64,000 nucleotides of DNA. Source: Collybiopsis luxurians FD-317 M1 (lineage: Eukaryota > Basidiomycota > Agaricomycetes > Agaricales > Omphalotaceae). The position numbers and the translations under genes are program-made. The notes below the pieces were generated by a model, which worked only from the letters and a program-made list of their open reading frames with translations, made no database searches and had not been told where the DNA came from. This document shows positions 47,947 to 58,427 of the stretch, one piece after another; the stretch's first letter is position 1; every line of letters starts with the position of its first letter. The stretch covers positions 3,823 through 67,822 of the forward strand of contig KN834769.1 in the NCBI GenBank assembly GCA_000827265.1, written 5' to 3'.

Positions 47947-49482
47947 CTACTGCTTCCACATAGGTATTGCAAATGCAGCAACGACAATCATCACACTGAT
48001 CGCGCCGACAGCGAGACATGACGCCGTTGACGGCGACGTCTTCTTCTGCCCCACACCACTTCTCTTCGTCGAATTGCTATCCCGTTTCGTGTTCGACGAA
48101 GACGACGATGAATAATACGATGATGATGAAGGTGAAGGAGGAGATGGGAACAGTCGGACGTACCCGATGGATTTCAAACCATGGATGCTGAAAGCATCGA
48201 GCGATGAGCTACGGAACACATGTATAGAATAAAACGTAGACACTCACTAATACCCTTCTAAATTCGTCCTAATTTCATCTTCCATACCAAGCGGTACTCC
48301 CTCAAGCACCAGCGTAATTTTCGTCGAGTCGGAGGACTGGTCGAGGGTTGTTGTCAACTTTCCTTCATGCCCTGTATACAACGAGGAACTATTACCAAAT
48401 CGATCTCGACAGCGAGGAGAGGAACTCACCAGTAGGCCAAGTTGGACTCTGCAGAGCCCAAGTCTGTACAATCTTTTTGGCCGGCTCAAGGGAAATGTAC
48501 TTGCCCTTGACACCACCTCCGAAGAGGGAATATTCTGTGTCTGGTTTCGCAGCAGACTACAAGCGTACTTGCATTAACAGCGGCACATCACGACTAAACG
48601 ACTGAATGGAAAAACTCACCTGCGCAGGCGCTCTTGTCCAATTCGGAATCCTCTTTTCATCCGTCAATAATCCAAACAGATCATCAGCTGCAGCCATGAA
48701 CGACGCTTCCACAGTAACCGTAGACGAATTGACTGAAGCTTTCTTCGCTTCCTTTTTAACTGTCGGCTTCTCATTCGTCGTCCCTGCGGCTCCAGCTCCT
48801 GCTGTCGTATTCGCAGTAGTATTCGGAGCCGCCGAGCTTGAACCCGCTGCAGGCGCAGGTGTTCCAGCCCGACTCGGATCCGCACTAACAGTCAAATCCT
48901 TCCCATGCGTCTCAATAAGAGCAGTAGGGAACCGGTCGAAAATCTCTTCTAAGATCGCCGGAGCGCGTCTTTTGGCCATGGCGACTAGAGCTTCTGCGGC
49001 AGAAGTGCTGTCGGAGGTAATTGACCAAAAGTACTAGAAACGCCGGCTTAAAACCTTTTGATAATGGGTTGGTTGGGACACGGAACTTACTTGATAATCG
49101 GACGACTTGTCCAGCGTAATTTCATGCGAGACTTCAGGTATATCCAATCGACCAGTAACCTCGGTACCATCGCTAGCTGTTCCTTCCCATTCTAGATTGA
49201 CTTTACAGTCGTATATCGTGATCAACCTAGTTAGCAATAGCGTCAATTGTATCCAGCTCTAATACAATACCAGGTGCAGTTGGGAAAGACTCACTTAGAC
49301 TTTCTCTGTCCCAGCTCAACATCCCCTTCAAAGTCGTACACTTTTTTGATACTCAAAACCTCGCCTTCGCTATCTCCTTTAATCGTAACCTCTGTCAACT
49401 CATGCCCGAGCCAATCTTGACCCCATTTTGTCACGTTTTTATTTTTCCAGTGCCAGTTTGCGGTAGAAGAAGGAAGGGCCAT
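47947..49482 (-). CDS. Aha1, activator of Hsp90 ATPase, with a C-terminal membrane anchor
   Basis: Co-chaperone that stimulates Hsp90 ATP hydrolysis. The ATG at 49482 gives MALPSSTANWHWKNKNVTKW; NWHWK is the conserved Aha1 N-terminal motif. The N-domain runs through LITIYDCKVNLEWEG. An Ala/Thr-rich linker joins it to the AHSA1 C-domain (VTVEASFMAAADDLFGLLTD, YSLFGGGVKGKYI, LVLEGVPLGMEDEI). Splicing after EGYY gives IHGLKSIGYVRLF, where Aha1 normally ends (compare the animal GYGARLF end). Here about 65 more residues follow: a Ser-rich stretch, basic residues (NTKRDSNSTKRSGVGQKK), a hydrophobic helix (CLAVGAISVMIVVAAFAIPM) and WKQ, then the TAG at 47947-47949. All joins (49300, 49220, 49100, 48600 and 48250 areas) keep the frame. 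The tail predicts a tail-anchored form; its location is unknown. Confidence 0.88.
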
Positions 49483-51419
49483 TTGTAGATGAGATAGGTT
49501 GGGAAAAGGAAATAAGGTGGACGCAGAATCGATGGATGTCAGAATGAAAAAAAGCTCCGTGTGTCGCGTTCAAGATTTTGCTGGAATGTTCTTTAGACGC
49601 CCAAAGACGCTTATCATGGTGCCGTCCATGATCAAAAGGGGCATAGTCGGCATCGACCGCACCGTTGTCGGCTTGTCGGCATTTCCACACTGATTGCCTA
49701 TAAGTAAACGCACTCAGCTCTGAGCAAAATCTTCACGATCTCTTGGCTCACATACATATTTAGGTAACAATAGTGGTATCTGCCATGACTTGGTCATTTA
49801 ATTTTTTCGTTCCCAAGGCTAGCTGGGCGAGTAGTACTTACCAGTTAGTATTGGTTACACTTGCGACGATTACGCCGCGCGCACCCACTTGAATATCTCC
49901 CGGCCTGTCTATCGCCGGGAAGCCTCTACAATATGTTTACTTGGGAGTCCGATTTAACATCCCAACCGTTCTCACCCGCTACTCTCACCGCAGCGGTAAG
50001 CAGCTCGTGTATATTGCGTCTTCATCGTCTCCCTCCCACCCTCACCTTTATCAGTATTCGACTTGAACTGTTCGTTCCAGGGTTGGTGATCCGCGGGCAG
50101 CCAAGCTCTAGCTTAAAACTCCGAAACTAGGCTGAGCATTATTACTGCATTTGCTGTCCAAATCTATTACATCTCTTCCCTAGCCGTGTTGTTCTGAATC
50201 TGGGAACATGAACGCTCCTTGTACTCAAAATTGAATTCAGCGGCCACCAGGAGTAAGTGCTTACATCAATCCCAGTGCCGCCATGACTTGGAATAAAAGG
50301 ATTGATCATAACTTTAAGATTCATTGCAGCGTTTGGAATGCAACATGATTATGATGTGCTCATCCAAATATACGAACGCATAAGGATATGCATTGGTAAT
50401 TGATCTTGCTTGAAGTGCTTCGCCCGAATCAACAACAGAATCATGATGTTGATACGCACATATAGCTTCTGCGGTAAGGGACATTGAAATACTCTTAAAG
50501 TTTAAGCCCTGCTGAGGCCTGAGGGACGAGAAAAAACCAAAGATTTGTATAGGCAAGGAACCCATAGTAAATACGTAGGGCTCCCGTATATACTACAGGA
50601 ACATATACTCATTCTACTTAAAAATATAATACACACCCCCAAATGGCGGGTGCAGTGGCTGTGAGTAATCGGGCCGATAATCCGATGGCTTAAACAAATA
50701 CTGCAAAATGTCTTCCAGCATTGCTTTGCTGTATCTTTCTTCATCAGCACTTGTGATGACTTTGTATTGATATCTAATTGTTGACGCACAGTTGAATAAA
50801 CTTGCTGACAATTTAGTATAACTTCTGTCTGTTCAAAGTCGGTGCCATCCTGTGCCATCGTGTTATGCGGACTTCCGTAGCAATCAGCTTGTGAATTTCC
50901 GGCTTGACCCTAGATTGACAGAACATAAGCTGTCTAAAGAATTTTGATACAGACAAAAAAAAAGTGCCGAAATCAGCAACTTATTTATAAGGCTATTGAA
51001 GGAGAGAAAGCTCAACAAGAGCGTAGCTCTACTTGAGTAACACTGCAAAATTCTTGGGCAGGGGATCAAAACCTGGTGCCAAAGAGAAGACATAGACCAA
51101 ACATCTATCAAATTAGGTATCTTCTGGCTCATTGGCATCAACGACTTCATCTCTTCAGTCTACCTAAGTGATACTGGGATCTGGCTGGTAGTTGAATAAA
51201 TCATTCAGGTCCTCCCAGAGTCCAAAAAGCTGCCGGGGGTGTACTCAGGTTCACTCGCTGGCTAATGGGTAGCTGTCCCAGTAAAGGTAACAAATTTCTC
51301 AAGGAAGGACATAAGGACTTCCATATCTTTTTCGGAGCCGCTCAGAATCGCCTCGTTCCGGCGAGCAAGAGAATGTCTCAGCACTTCATATCCGTTGAAC
51401 TTGAGAGGTCTGGCCTCGA
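49483..51419. other. Gene-poor interval
   Basis: The first 200-300 bp upstream of 49482 are the AHA1 promoter. Minus-strand stretches near 50640-50860 read protein-like (SKAMLEDILQYLFKPSDYRP), but frames change and no family is recognised. A weak match to the 2530/2907 repeat lies near 50102-50131. Confidence 0.4.
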
Positions 51420-51580
51420 GCGATCCTCAAAAAAATCCCTGCCAACGGTTGGATTTGGGCTCTAGGGATGTCTTGACACTTTCCCAGTACTTCAGGCGAT
51501 ATCCTCCCTTTGCACCTGAGCAGTGAACTTTACCTTCAAACTTGTATTGTGGGTTAGGGTGCGCAGTGGTGCCTCTGAAC

Positions 51581-51816
51581 TGTTAGGCTCGGAATGGTGA
51601 TGGTAAGATAAGTAATTGTCTATTGTTGTTGGCCTTCAGAGTAGGCCTTTTATACTCTACGGTAGGTATTCTAGAAGTATCTACAAGGTAAGTAGCAGTT
51701 CTACTACATTCCATGTATCACTAATACCGCAGTAATTATCTGAGTAATCTACGAATAAATATTACTAAGCTTCATACCGGAGCTGCTAGTTCCGGTCAAA
51801 GCGGCGGATCACAACA
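51581..51816 (+). mobile_element. LTR-like sequence, copy A
   Basis: The segment starts TGTTAGG and ends ACAACA. It shares with 53857-54104 the order GGCCTT..GTAGGCCTT.TATACT, then TCTAGAA-GT-TCTAC, then TATCTGAGTAAT. It has the length and TG...CA ends of a solo LTR, but I find no convincing 5-bp target duplication, so its borders are less certain than those of the second copy. Confidence 0.55.
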
Positions 51817-52183
51817 ACTTGTTGGCAGTTGTATCAGGTGTGCTAAAAGATTCGAGATGATAAATGATAAATCAAAAGGGCAACTATACTTATATTGTCT
51901 CGTTCCCATCGGCAGCGAATAATAATAAACTGTACATTTATTGGAGTTCTGACCACTCAGCAGGTACACTTCTAGACGATGGAGGCACTTGCCGGAATCT
52001 GCATATCAATCTCTTGTACCTTAAGTGATCCAGTATTGGCAGTTGCGCATCGGAAGAATGCCAGGCCGAGCGCCAAAATGCTAAACGAAAAAATACAAAA
52101 GAGATGGAATGAAGCTTGGGCAGAGTCTCCTCTGGACTCGGCGAATCATCCTTGTTTGACAGTTTCCTCATTCTCTTACCTTT

Positions 52184-53767
52184 ATGTCAACCGTATGGTT
52201 CATGGTAGATGACAGTGACCCAAGGCTCAACTACTCAGGCCAATGGGATCCCATTTTCGACAGTAATAGTGCAAGCTTTTCAAACAGTAGTAGCATGCTA
52301 GCTGGCGGTATATTCAATGACACTTTGCATTTATCATCTGACAAAGTATCGATCAGTTTTTGGTTTAATGGTGAGTCTCTGGTGCTGGAAGGTGGCTACA
52401 GCGGGTGCCCAATCTTTTAGGATCTTCCTATGTTGGAGTGTACGGCAGTCAACTTGGTTACGGATTTCCGGAAACTACCCCCCAAATCCAATGTCTACTT
52501 GACGGTGCAGCTATTTGGTCAGGCCCCATTGGGCCATTCAACCAGAAGACGGGCGACTCATACAATAGCATTCTTTATTGTAGTGCTGGTCCTCTTAATT
52601 TTGAGTCACTGCCAGGAGAACATGAGCTCCCCATAACGGCCATAGGAGCTCCTTGGTACTTTGATTATATCACATACGAGAGCTTGGCCAATCCTGTTCT
52701 TGATGGAGAAATACTGCAGGCAGGGAGTTCAGATATCATAGATGCATCTAATTATAGCATGCTCATCTGGGAACCAGGATGGTCATTTGACTCGGGTCAG
52801 GATTCAGCGAGTACGAACATCCACGGCAGTCAAGTAGTGGTCAAATTCAATGGTAAGCCAGCCATTGCACTAGATTACCGCCTCACAACATTTAAATTTA
52901 CTCTATGTTCAGGAACATCAGTGTCCCTCTACGGCAGTCTTCTCAGTAATGTCTCCAATGTTGCAGCATATGAAGTTGATGGACAAGCTCCTGTACAACT
53001 TTCTGATACCTCAGACAACGAATCGAAGCAACTTCTGTTCACAGCTTCTAATCTCAGCATTGGAGAACACATTGTGGCTGTGACCTTCAATGGCAGTGAA
53101 TCAGATATGCCGTTAGCTATTGATTACTTTTACATCCAGTCTCTTACCTTAGCTCAGCAAGGTGCAGTATCCGGCTCATCTGCCCCTTCACCTGGTCCAG
53201 TAGAACATTCAAATCATAGAGTGACACTTGCTGCAGTGCTGGGTTCTATTATACCGACTGTACTGATGGCAGTTGTTATTGTGTGGTACTACGGGAAATT
53301 AAAACAGAGAAAAGCACCCAATCCTGTAATCCCTTTTGACCCTCTTGGTCTGACATCAGCGTCTCAAAGCCTTCCGGCCCCTTCACCTCACTGTCCCAAG
53401 AAAGGAAGCTTGTCGCACTCTTTACCAACTGATACAGTCACAGGTAAGTCGCTTTTACTTAAACTTGCCTCGAACATTTGACAAGTCCTTTTAAACAGAT
53501 GAAATAGTAGCTGTGTCTTTGAATACTCGTAGGCCAGGGAATGGTTCTTCCACAAATCTTATGACCCTGAAATATGAACAGCGCGTTGCAACATTGCAGG
53601 ACCTCATTAGACAGCGAGACAAGCAGCTTGCTGAAGGATCTACGCAACAACAAAGACTGTTGACTGTCCATACAGACAGTGGCTTGCGCCTGACTGAAGA
53701 GATTGGATTGGGCATGGACCATGAGGTCATTCCAATGGAGGTTCCACCGGGATATACAGTCGAGTAA
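52184..53767 (+). CDS. Single-pass membrane protein, double ectodomain (copy 3)
   Basis: Complete member of the agaric family with galactose-binding-like ectodomains. Exons: 52184-52370, 52421-52852, 52913-53443 and 53499-53767; all introns are phase 1. The protein starts MSTVWFMVDDSDPRLNYSG, the conserved entry of the first beta-sandwich, with no obvious signal peptide, which is odd for a type I protein; an upstream exon may be missing. The second ectodomain starts at SMLIWEPGWSFDSGQ. The membrane helix is AAVLGSIIPTVLMAVVIVWY, followed by KLKQRK. The cytoplasmic part includes a helical segment (YEQRVATLQDLIRQRDKQLA) and ends MEVPPGYTVE, a PPxY motif, at the TAA at 53765-53767. A truncated duplicate lies at 42698-43060, and a fragment of the last exon follows at 53815-54200. 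Confidence 0.8.
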
Positions 53768-53814
53768 AAGGAATCCGGACATTCGGTAGCAGTTATAGGG
53801 CAAGCGTAACTAAC

Positions 53815-54200
53815 AGCTGACTGAAGCATCTATTCAACGGCAAAGACTGTTCACTGTATTGTAGAAATGTGGCACAGTGGTTTGATAAGAGTTGTGAGAC
53901 TCGAATATTGGATACAAATGATTATTCTGTTCTATGGTACTGGCCTTAAGGTAGGCCTTATATACTACATAACACAGTATCTAGAAAGTTCTACATACTC
54001 CTACTATTACTATCTGAGTAATACTGTCCGCAGTAGGTGAGTAATCCAACTCGGAACTACATGTGCCGGATTGTATTACTAATGACAAACCGCGAAATAC
54101 AACACACTGTCCACACACACTGTCAACAGACAGTGGCTCGTGTCTAATTAAATAGGATGGATTGGGCATGGACCATGATGTCATTCCAATGAAGGTTGTG
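53815..54200 (+). pseudogene. Duplicated last-exon fragment of copy 3, split by an LTR-like insertion
   Basis: GCATCTATTCAACGGCAAAG at 53826-53845 and the stretch from CTGTCAACAGACAGTGGCTC onward (about 54120-54190, including GGATTGGGCATGGACCATGA) repeat sequence at 53637-53745 of the last exon of the membrane protein gene. The two halves are separated by the LTR-like insertion at 53857-54104. Confidence 0.75.
53857..54104 (+). mobile_element. Solo LTR-like insertion with 5-bp target duplication
   Basis: The segment begins TATTGTAG (probably once TGTTGTAG) and ends TACAACA, so the ends are nearly inverted. It is flanked on both sides by CACTG (53852-53856 and 54105-54109), a 5-bp target-site duplication. 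It interrupts a duplicated exon fragment of the neighbouring gene and resembles the sequence at 51581-51816. No internal retrotransposon coding region is present, so a solo LTR is the best explanation; a MITE is the alternative. Confidence 0.7.
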
Positions 54201-54720
54201 CTCAGGATCAGCGACGTGTTACATGATACCTTTTCCTGACAATGCCGATTCTGATTTTTTTCGATCGCAAATGCATGCTTAACTCTAAAGCACTCTTCCT
54301 GTTATTAATTTTAAAGACAGCTCTCTCCAACCTTCATGTATAAATTTTACTCTATGTGAACAATGCAGCTGTAATTTGAGTATGACTTCCAGATGAACTA
54401 AGGTTTAGATTTGGACATGGTGATGGTTGCCGGCCCATTAGGAAAGATTCCAAAAGAAGGATGTAGTATTACACCGCTAGTCTCTAGATAAGAATCCTAG
54501 TTGGAGGCATACGTAATGCAGCACCTCGGAATGGATGGCAGAGTAACAGTTGAAGGAAGAGGAAGGAAGGAAGTCTATTACACTGCCGGTCCTTAAGAAG
54601 GTATGCAATTCACAGCGGAGATTACTCTGGTTTTTCCGGCAAGCATCCAAATCCAAAGAAAGGTCCTCACGACTTCGGAGTGAGCAATCGCCAGGCTAAT
54701 TAAGATATAATAATGACCTT
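54201..54720. other. Intergenic, no recognisable gene
   Basis: About 500 bp between the disrupted exon fragment and the 3' end of the kinase-like gene. Nothing supported. Confidence 0.45.
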
Positions 54721-55704
54721 TCATTGATCTGGATCGACGATGGATTCGAGCATCTTTCTAACTTGTAACATCGTCGGCCGGTCAACTGGGTCCCGGCGAA
54801 TACACACTTGAAGTATTCTGTCAAAAGGAGCCGGCGGCACAAAATTACCAGTATACTGCCACAGAGTTCGTACATTATTCGCCAGAATAAAATCCGCAAC
54901 TGTTGTCCCAAAACAAAAGACATCGGATTTTTTGGAATAAGGGATCTCTGACTCTGGAAGATTCTCGTCTCTGGCTTGCGCTATTTCGGGACAAAAATTA
55001 CTGCCGTATTGAGACTCGAGGTCGCAGAGAATCAAATGCTGGCGATCGTTGGACACGAGAAGGTTACGAACGGCTAGATCGCGGTGAACGATTCCATTTG
55101 AATGAAGGAAGATGATTGCGTCCGTGAACTCGATGAAAAGCCGCCTATATTCAGCAATGGACGATCCAAAAAAGATGATCGAGGAATGTTCCAGGTAGCG
55201 AAGAAATACCAGCTTGCTCTCTTCCGTTCTCCTAAGAAGCTCGACCAGATGAGGACCCCCTTTGACTTTGAGTAGATTATCTACCTCTCTTTCGGAAAGG
55301 CACCCTTTGGAAAAGTGAAGCTCTGAATTCAAGTCTGAGACTACGGGCAATTGGCGAATAGCCTCGCCAATACGCTCGGTGTCAGGAACCTCATCATCTA
55401 GCTCGAATGAAGGGGGATTCTTATACGTGGTACGGGAGACAGTATCGCCGATGATTTCTGAATGGTCATCCAACGATGGGACATTTTCCTGCAAACGCAA
55501 GATACGACCAGACAGCGTCGCGGGCACGTCGTGAATTTTGACATAGAGACCATTTTTGTGCCAAGCTTCAGCGAATGTGGCATGAATAATCATTGAGAAA
55601 AATTCGTCACCGAGAAGATTGGATTTCTGTTTAAGCTCAAGGTCTTCATTGCGAGTTCGAGTACATTGGGAGCTAAAGTCGTCTTTTATCACCTTGATTA
55701 ACAA
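54721..55704 (-). CDS. Protein kinase-like protein, degenerate
   Basis: The C-lobe of a protein kinase fold is recognisable: a catalytic loop HRDLAVRN inside GIVHRDLAVRNLLV, the metal-binding position in ILCDLESQYG (Asp kept, but DFG reads DLE), SDVFCFGTTVADFIL as helix F, and a final RDPVDRPTM with the conserved Arg. The N-lobe lacks a visible Gly-rich loop and VAIK lysine, so catalytic activity is doubtful. The stop is the TGA at 54721-54723. The open frame is a single exon of about 327 codons, but its first codon at 55704 is TTG, so the true start lies in an unresolved upstream exon. A T19 run (A19 on the plus strand, 55713-55731) sits just upstream, perhaps in an intron. Similar kinase-like genes are numerous in mushroom genomes. 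Confidence 0.65.
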   Translation of the reverse strand: MLIKVIKDDFSSQCTRTRNEDLELKQKSNLLGDEFFSMIIHATFAEAWHKNGLYVKIHDVPATLSGRILRLQENVPSLDDHSEIIGDTVSRTTYKNPPSFELDDEVPDTERIGEAIRQLPVVSDLNSELHFSKGCLSEREVDNLLKVKGGPHLVELLRRTEESKLVFLRYLEHSSIIFFGSSIAEYRRLFIEFTDAIIFLHSNGIVHRDLAVRNLLVSNDRQHLILCDLESQYGSNFCPEIAQARDENLPESEIPYSKKSDVFCFGTTVADFILANNVRTLWQYTGNFVPPAPFDRILQVCIRRDPVDRPTMLQVRKMLESIVDPDQ

Positions 55705-56472
55705 ATTTTGGCAAAAAAAAAAAAAAAAAAATGAGTTGACTTGCCACTCATTCTGGAATCACTAAGATTTCAAGATGGCGGTGATGAGATGACGAAAGAG
55801 GATGAAGGAGCTTGGAAAGAGCCAGGGCCATAGGGCGTCTATCATTACTCGCTGTGCACACCTCTACCCTAGACCTCATTTTACAGATAAGGTGGGCAGA
55901 CTCTGAGTCATTACAGTCTGAAATCGCGAGTCGCGATCTTTCAGACTTTCAGTGCCGTCAAGCCATAGCGAGAGGCATTTACGTGAAAGGTCATCCGGTC
56001 ATCACCCAAAATTGGCTAAGACAGGATTAATCGCACTAAACATCTCTTCGAAGGTTGGAATGGAAAACTAAAAAGAGACTACAAGTATCCACCGATATCA
56101 GATAAAAAGAAGCAGAGCCAGACAGACAGACGTAGGGGAAGAAGGTGAGAGAGTCCAGACGGGCAGACAACAAGAAGGGAGAGGGGGAGAGGGAGAGAAT
56201 GACTACAAAAGTTGGAGGAAAAAAAAAAAACTGTTCAATTGCCCGGCTCTTCCGTTTTCTTTCCTACCATCGTGCCCTAAAGTAGCACACGCAAGAAGAA
56301 CGACACGACAAAATCAAAACAACGAGGTAGTAGTATTACTGTTATGGTGTCGAAAGGGTATCAATTTTCCACCTGAAGCAAACCGTCCGCTTAGACCAAA
56401 TTATGATTTCGTACAAATGAAAGTACACGTACAAACAAAACCAGACCTCTCCACGCCCACATCCAACGACGT
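55705..56472. other. Intergenic with A19 tract and GA-rich stretch
   Basis: The A19 homopolymer (55713-55731) lies just upstream of the kinase-like frame. A purine-rich stretch (56155-56230, GGGAGAGGGGGAGAGGGAGA) lies towards the 3' end of the septin gene. No gene is supported. Confidence 0.5.
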
Positions 56473-57854
56473 CTACTGTCCAGTTGGCGGACGCTGGTTG
56501 ACACCCTCCTTGAGCGCAAGCAGCTGCTTGGAGCGGAAAGCCTCGTAATGAATCTGAGCTGTCGTCTCAATGAGGTCTTGGAGGTGGGTTCTGTAAGAAG
56601 TGAAAGGGAAAAAGTTGATCACTACTCTCATTCGAAAGGAACGAAAAAACTCACCTCGTCAAGAAGTTTCTCAAATGCACAAACTCGCAGTGGTTGGTAT
56701 CTTCCACATTGACCACACCCCAACGGTTCTTCCTTCCCCTAACTGGCGCGCCGTTAATAATGACGTTGCTTTCCGAACCTACGACAGCGAAGGGAATAAT
56801 GGACTGGTATTCGGGTCAGAATAAGATATGGCATTGACGGAGAAAAAGAGGCATACCCTGATAGCCTCATTGAGGTTGACCTCTTCGTCGTCGTCTTCAT
56901 CCGTATCAAAGGGGTAGAGACGAATATTGTGATAGACAAGCTCTTCCCGAATCTGATTGTAAAGGAAAAAAATACGGTTAGGAGCCCAGCCCGACGCACA
57001 CGTAAGAGAAAGTTTAAAGCATACCTTGTTCTTGAACGAGTCCCTCTCCTCAATTGTCAACGTGTCCGACTTTGCAATGACCGGTACGACGTTAACGACC
57101 TCGCTCAGTTTCTTCATTACAATCACGTCGATTGCCCTGAGGGAATGCCCAGTAGGGTTAATAAAGTACAGACAGCAGTGAATACGGGTGTCCTGGATGT
57201 ATCGGTCACGCTGTGCGGTAAGCTCCTTGCGAAGGTAAGCGCTGTGCTGGTCTTTGATGTACTTGATGATAGGGTCCCAGCTGCGCAAAAGTTGAGCGCG
57301 AATAAAACATTCAAGACATCTGAACACGCACCATCCCTCGTTGTCGACTTGGTCACCATATCCAGGAGTGTCGACAATGTTCAACCTCAGTTTTACGCCA
57401 TTTTCAACAATGACTAGGAGGAAAGAAGAAAGATAGGTAAATTTCGGTTCAAAGACGTAAGTAAAGCGGAAGAAGAAAGGCCTGATAACGCAAATGTACG
57501 CAATGGTACTTTGAAGCGTAAAGCCGCGCTCCAGAAGGCCGTGCAGGGTTTACTCACCATGCGAAACCGTCTGAATCTCAGTCGTTTGGCGCACTGGCTC
57601 GTCCGCATCGAACCGGCCTTTCGAGTCCATCAAATGCGAAGCAAATATCGTGTTAATGAGCGTCGACTTTCCCAAGCCAGTCTGACCTATATCCATGGTC
57701 AGAAAAAAAAGGGAAAAATTGAGGGTAAATTCATGGCCAACGCACCGACAACAATTACATTGAATTGGAACCCTCTTTTCAGCAATTTGTGCTCAATTTG
57801 CTTGGTGATGCTGTCGAAGCCGACGTAAGAGTTGGCACGAATTTCTTCAGTCAT
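56473..57854 (-). CDS. CDC10: Septin Cdc10
   Basis: GTP-binding septin that assembles into filaments at septa and the cell cortex. The ATG at 57854 starts [16 protein letters not shown]. The sequence [20 protein letters not shown] just before the P-loop is characteristic of the Cdc10 subgroup. G1 is GQTGLGKST (after an intron), G3 DTPGYGD, G4 AKSD. The septin unique element includes [13 protein letters not shown] and [10 protein letters not shown]. The protein ends [14 protein letters not shown] at the TAG at 56473-56475 without a C-terminal coiled coil, again as in Cdc10. About seven introns of 50-60 nt are required. It is divergent from the small gene at 58022, sharing a 167-bp promoter. 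Confidence 0.92.
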
Positions 57855-58021
57855 TGTGAGGGACAGCGAATGAAAGGGAAGATGAGAGAAGGAAGAACTG
57901 AAATTTGAAGGTCGTAATATTACACCAGAAGCAAATTTGGCCTTTGGATCCAAATTCAACCAAATAATTTAAGCGCCTATATAAGCGCCCAGCGCTGTCA
58001 CCCAAACTACCACAGCCAGCT
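57855..58021. promoter_or_regulatory. Compact divergent promoter (CDC10 / 58022 gene)
   Basis: Only 167 bp separate the two divergent start codons, so both genes must be driven from this interval. The stretch GCGCCTATATAAGCGCCCAG near 57974 contains a TATA-like core (TATATAA) flanked by GGCGC-type sequence. Confidence 0.5.
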
Positions 58022-58427
58022 ATGCATTCACCGATTGAACCAGGCTCACCGACGCTCTCGACGCCGACATCTGAATCTGATATCGAAGAAGTCAGCATCA
58101 CTGGCGCAGGCTCTTCATCTACTATAATATCTACTATCCAATCCTCGTCTTCCAAACGCAGACTTAATCCAGGCATGGCTTCCAACAGAGATCCAAAATC
58201 GCGCAGACGAGATCATACTTTCAAGACTCATAGTGGAGGTGACGAAAAAGGTGCGAGAGGTGGGAACTGGGAGAAGGAAAAGAAAGAAAAGGACGAGCTT
58301 TTGGACATGCACCTTGTCGAGTTTTTCAGGAAGGGTCAGCTGGAGATCGAATCAAATGCGCGCCGGATAACTAATCTTTTCCTTTGTAGAAATTGGCGAT
58401 CCTTTCGTTGAGCTTTCTTTTGACTAG
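58022..58427 (+). CDS. Small uncharacterised basic protein
   Basis: I do not recognise this protein. The ATG at 58022 and two exons (58022-58334 and 58390-58427, phase 1) give 116 residues. The N-terminus is Ser/Thr/Pro-rich and acidic (PTSESDIEEVSITGAG). The middle is strongly basic (SSKRRLNPG, KSRRRDHTFK), with a possible nuclear localisation signal. The C-terminal part is helical (KDELLDMHLVEFFRK), continuing EIGDPFVELSFD to the TAG at 58425-58427. The intron has a GTCAGC donor, which is slightly unusual. The close divergent arrangement with CDC10 suggests a constitutive gene. Confidence 0.55.

Noticed and set aside
51581..54104. The two LTR-like sequences as ends of one retroelement that captured the membrane protein gene
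   Set aside because: The right copy has its own CACTG target duplication on both sides, and the left copy has different flanks, so they are separate insertions.
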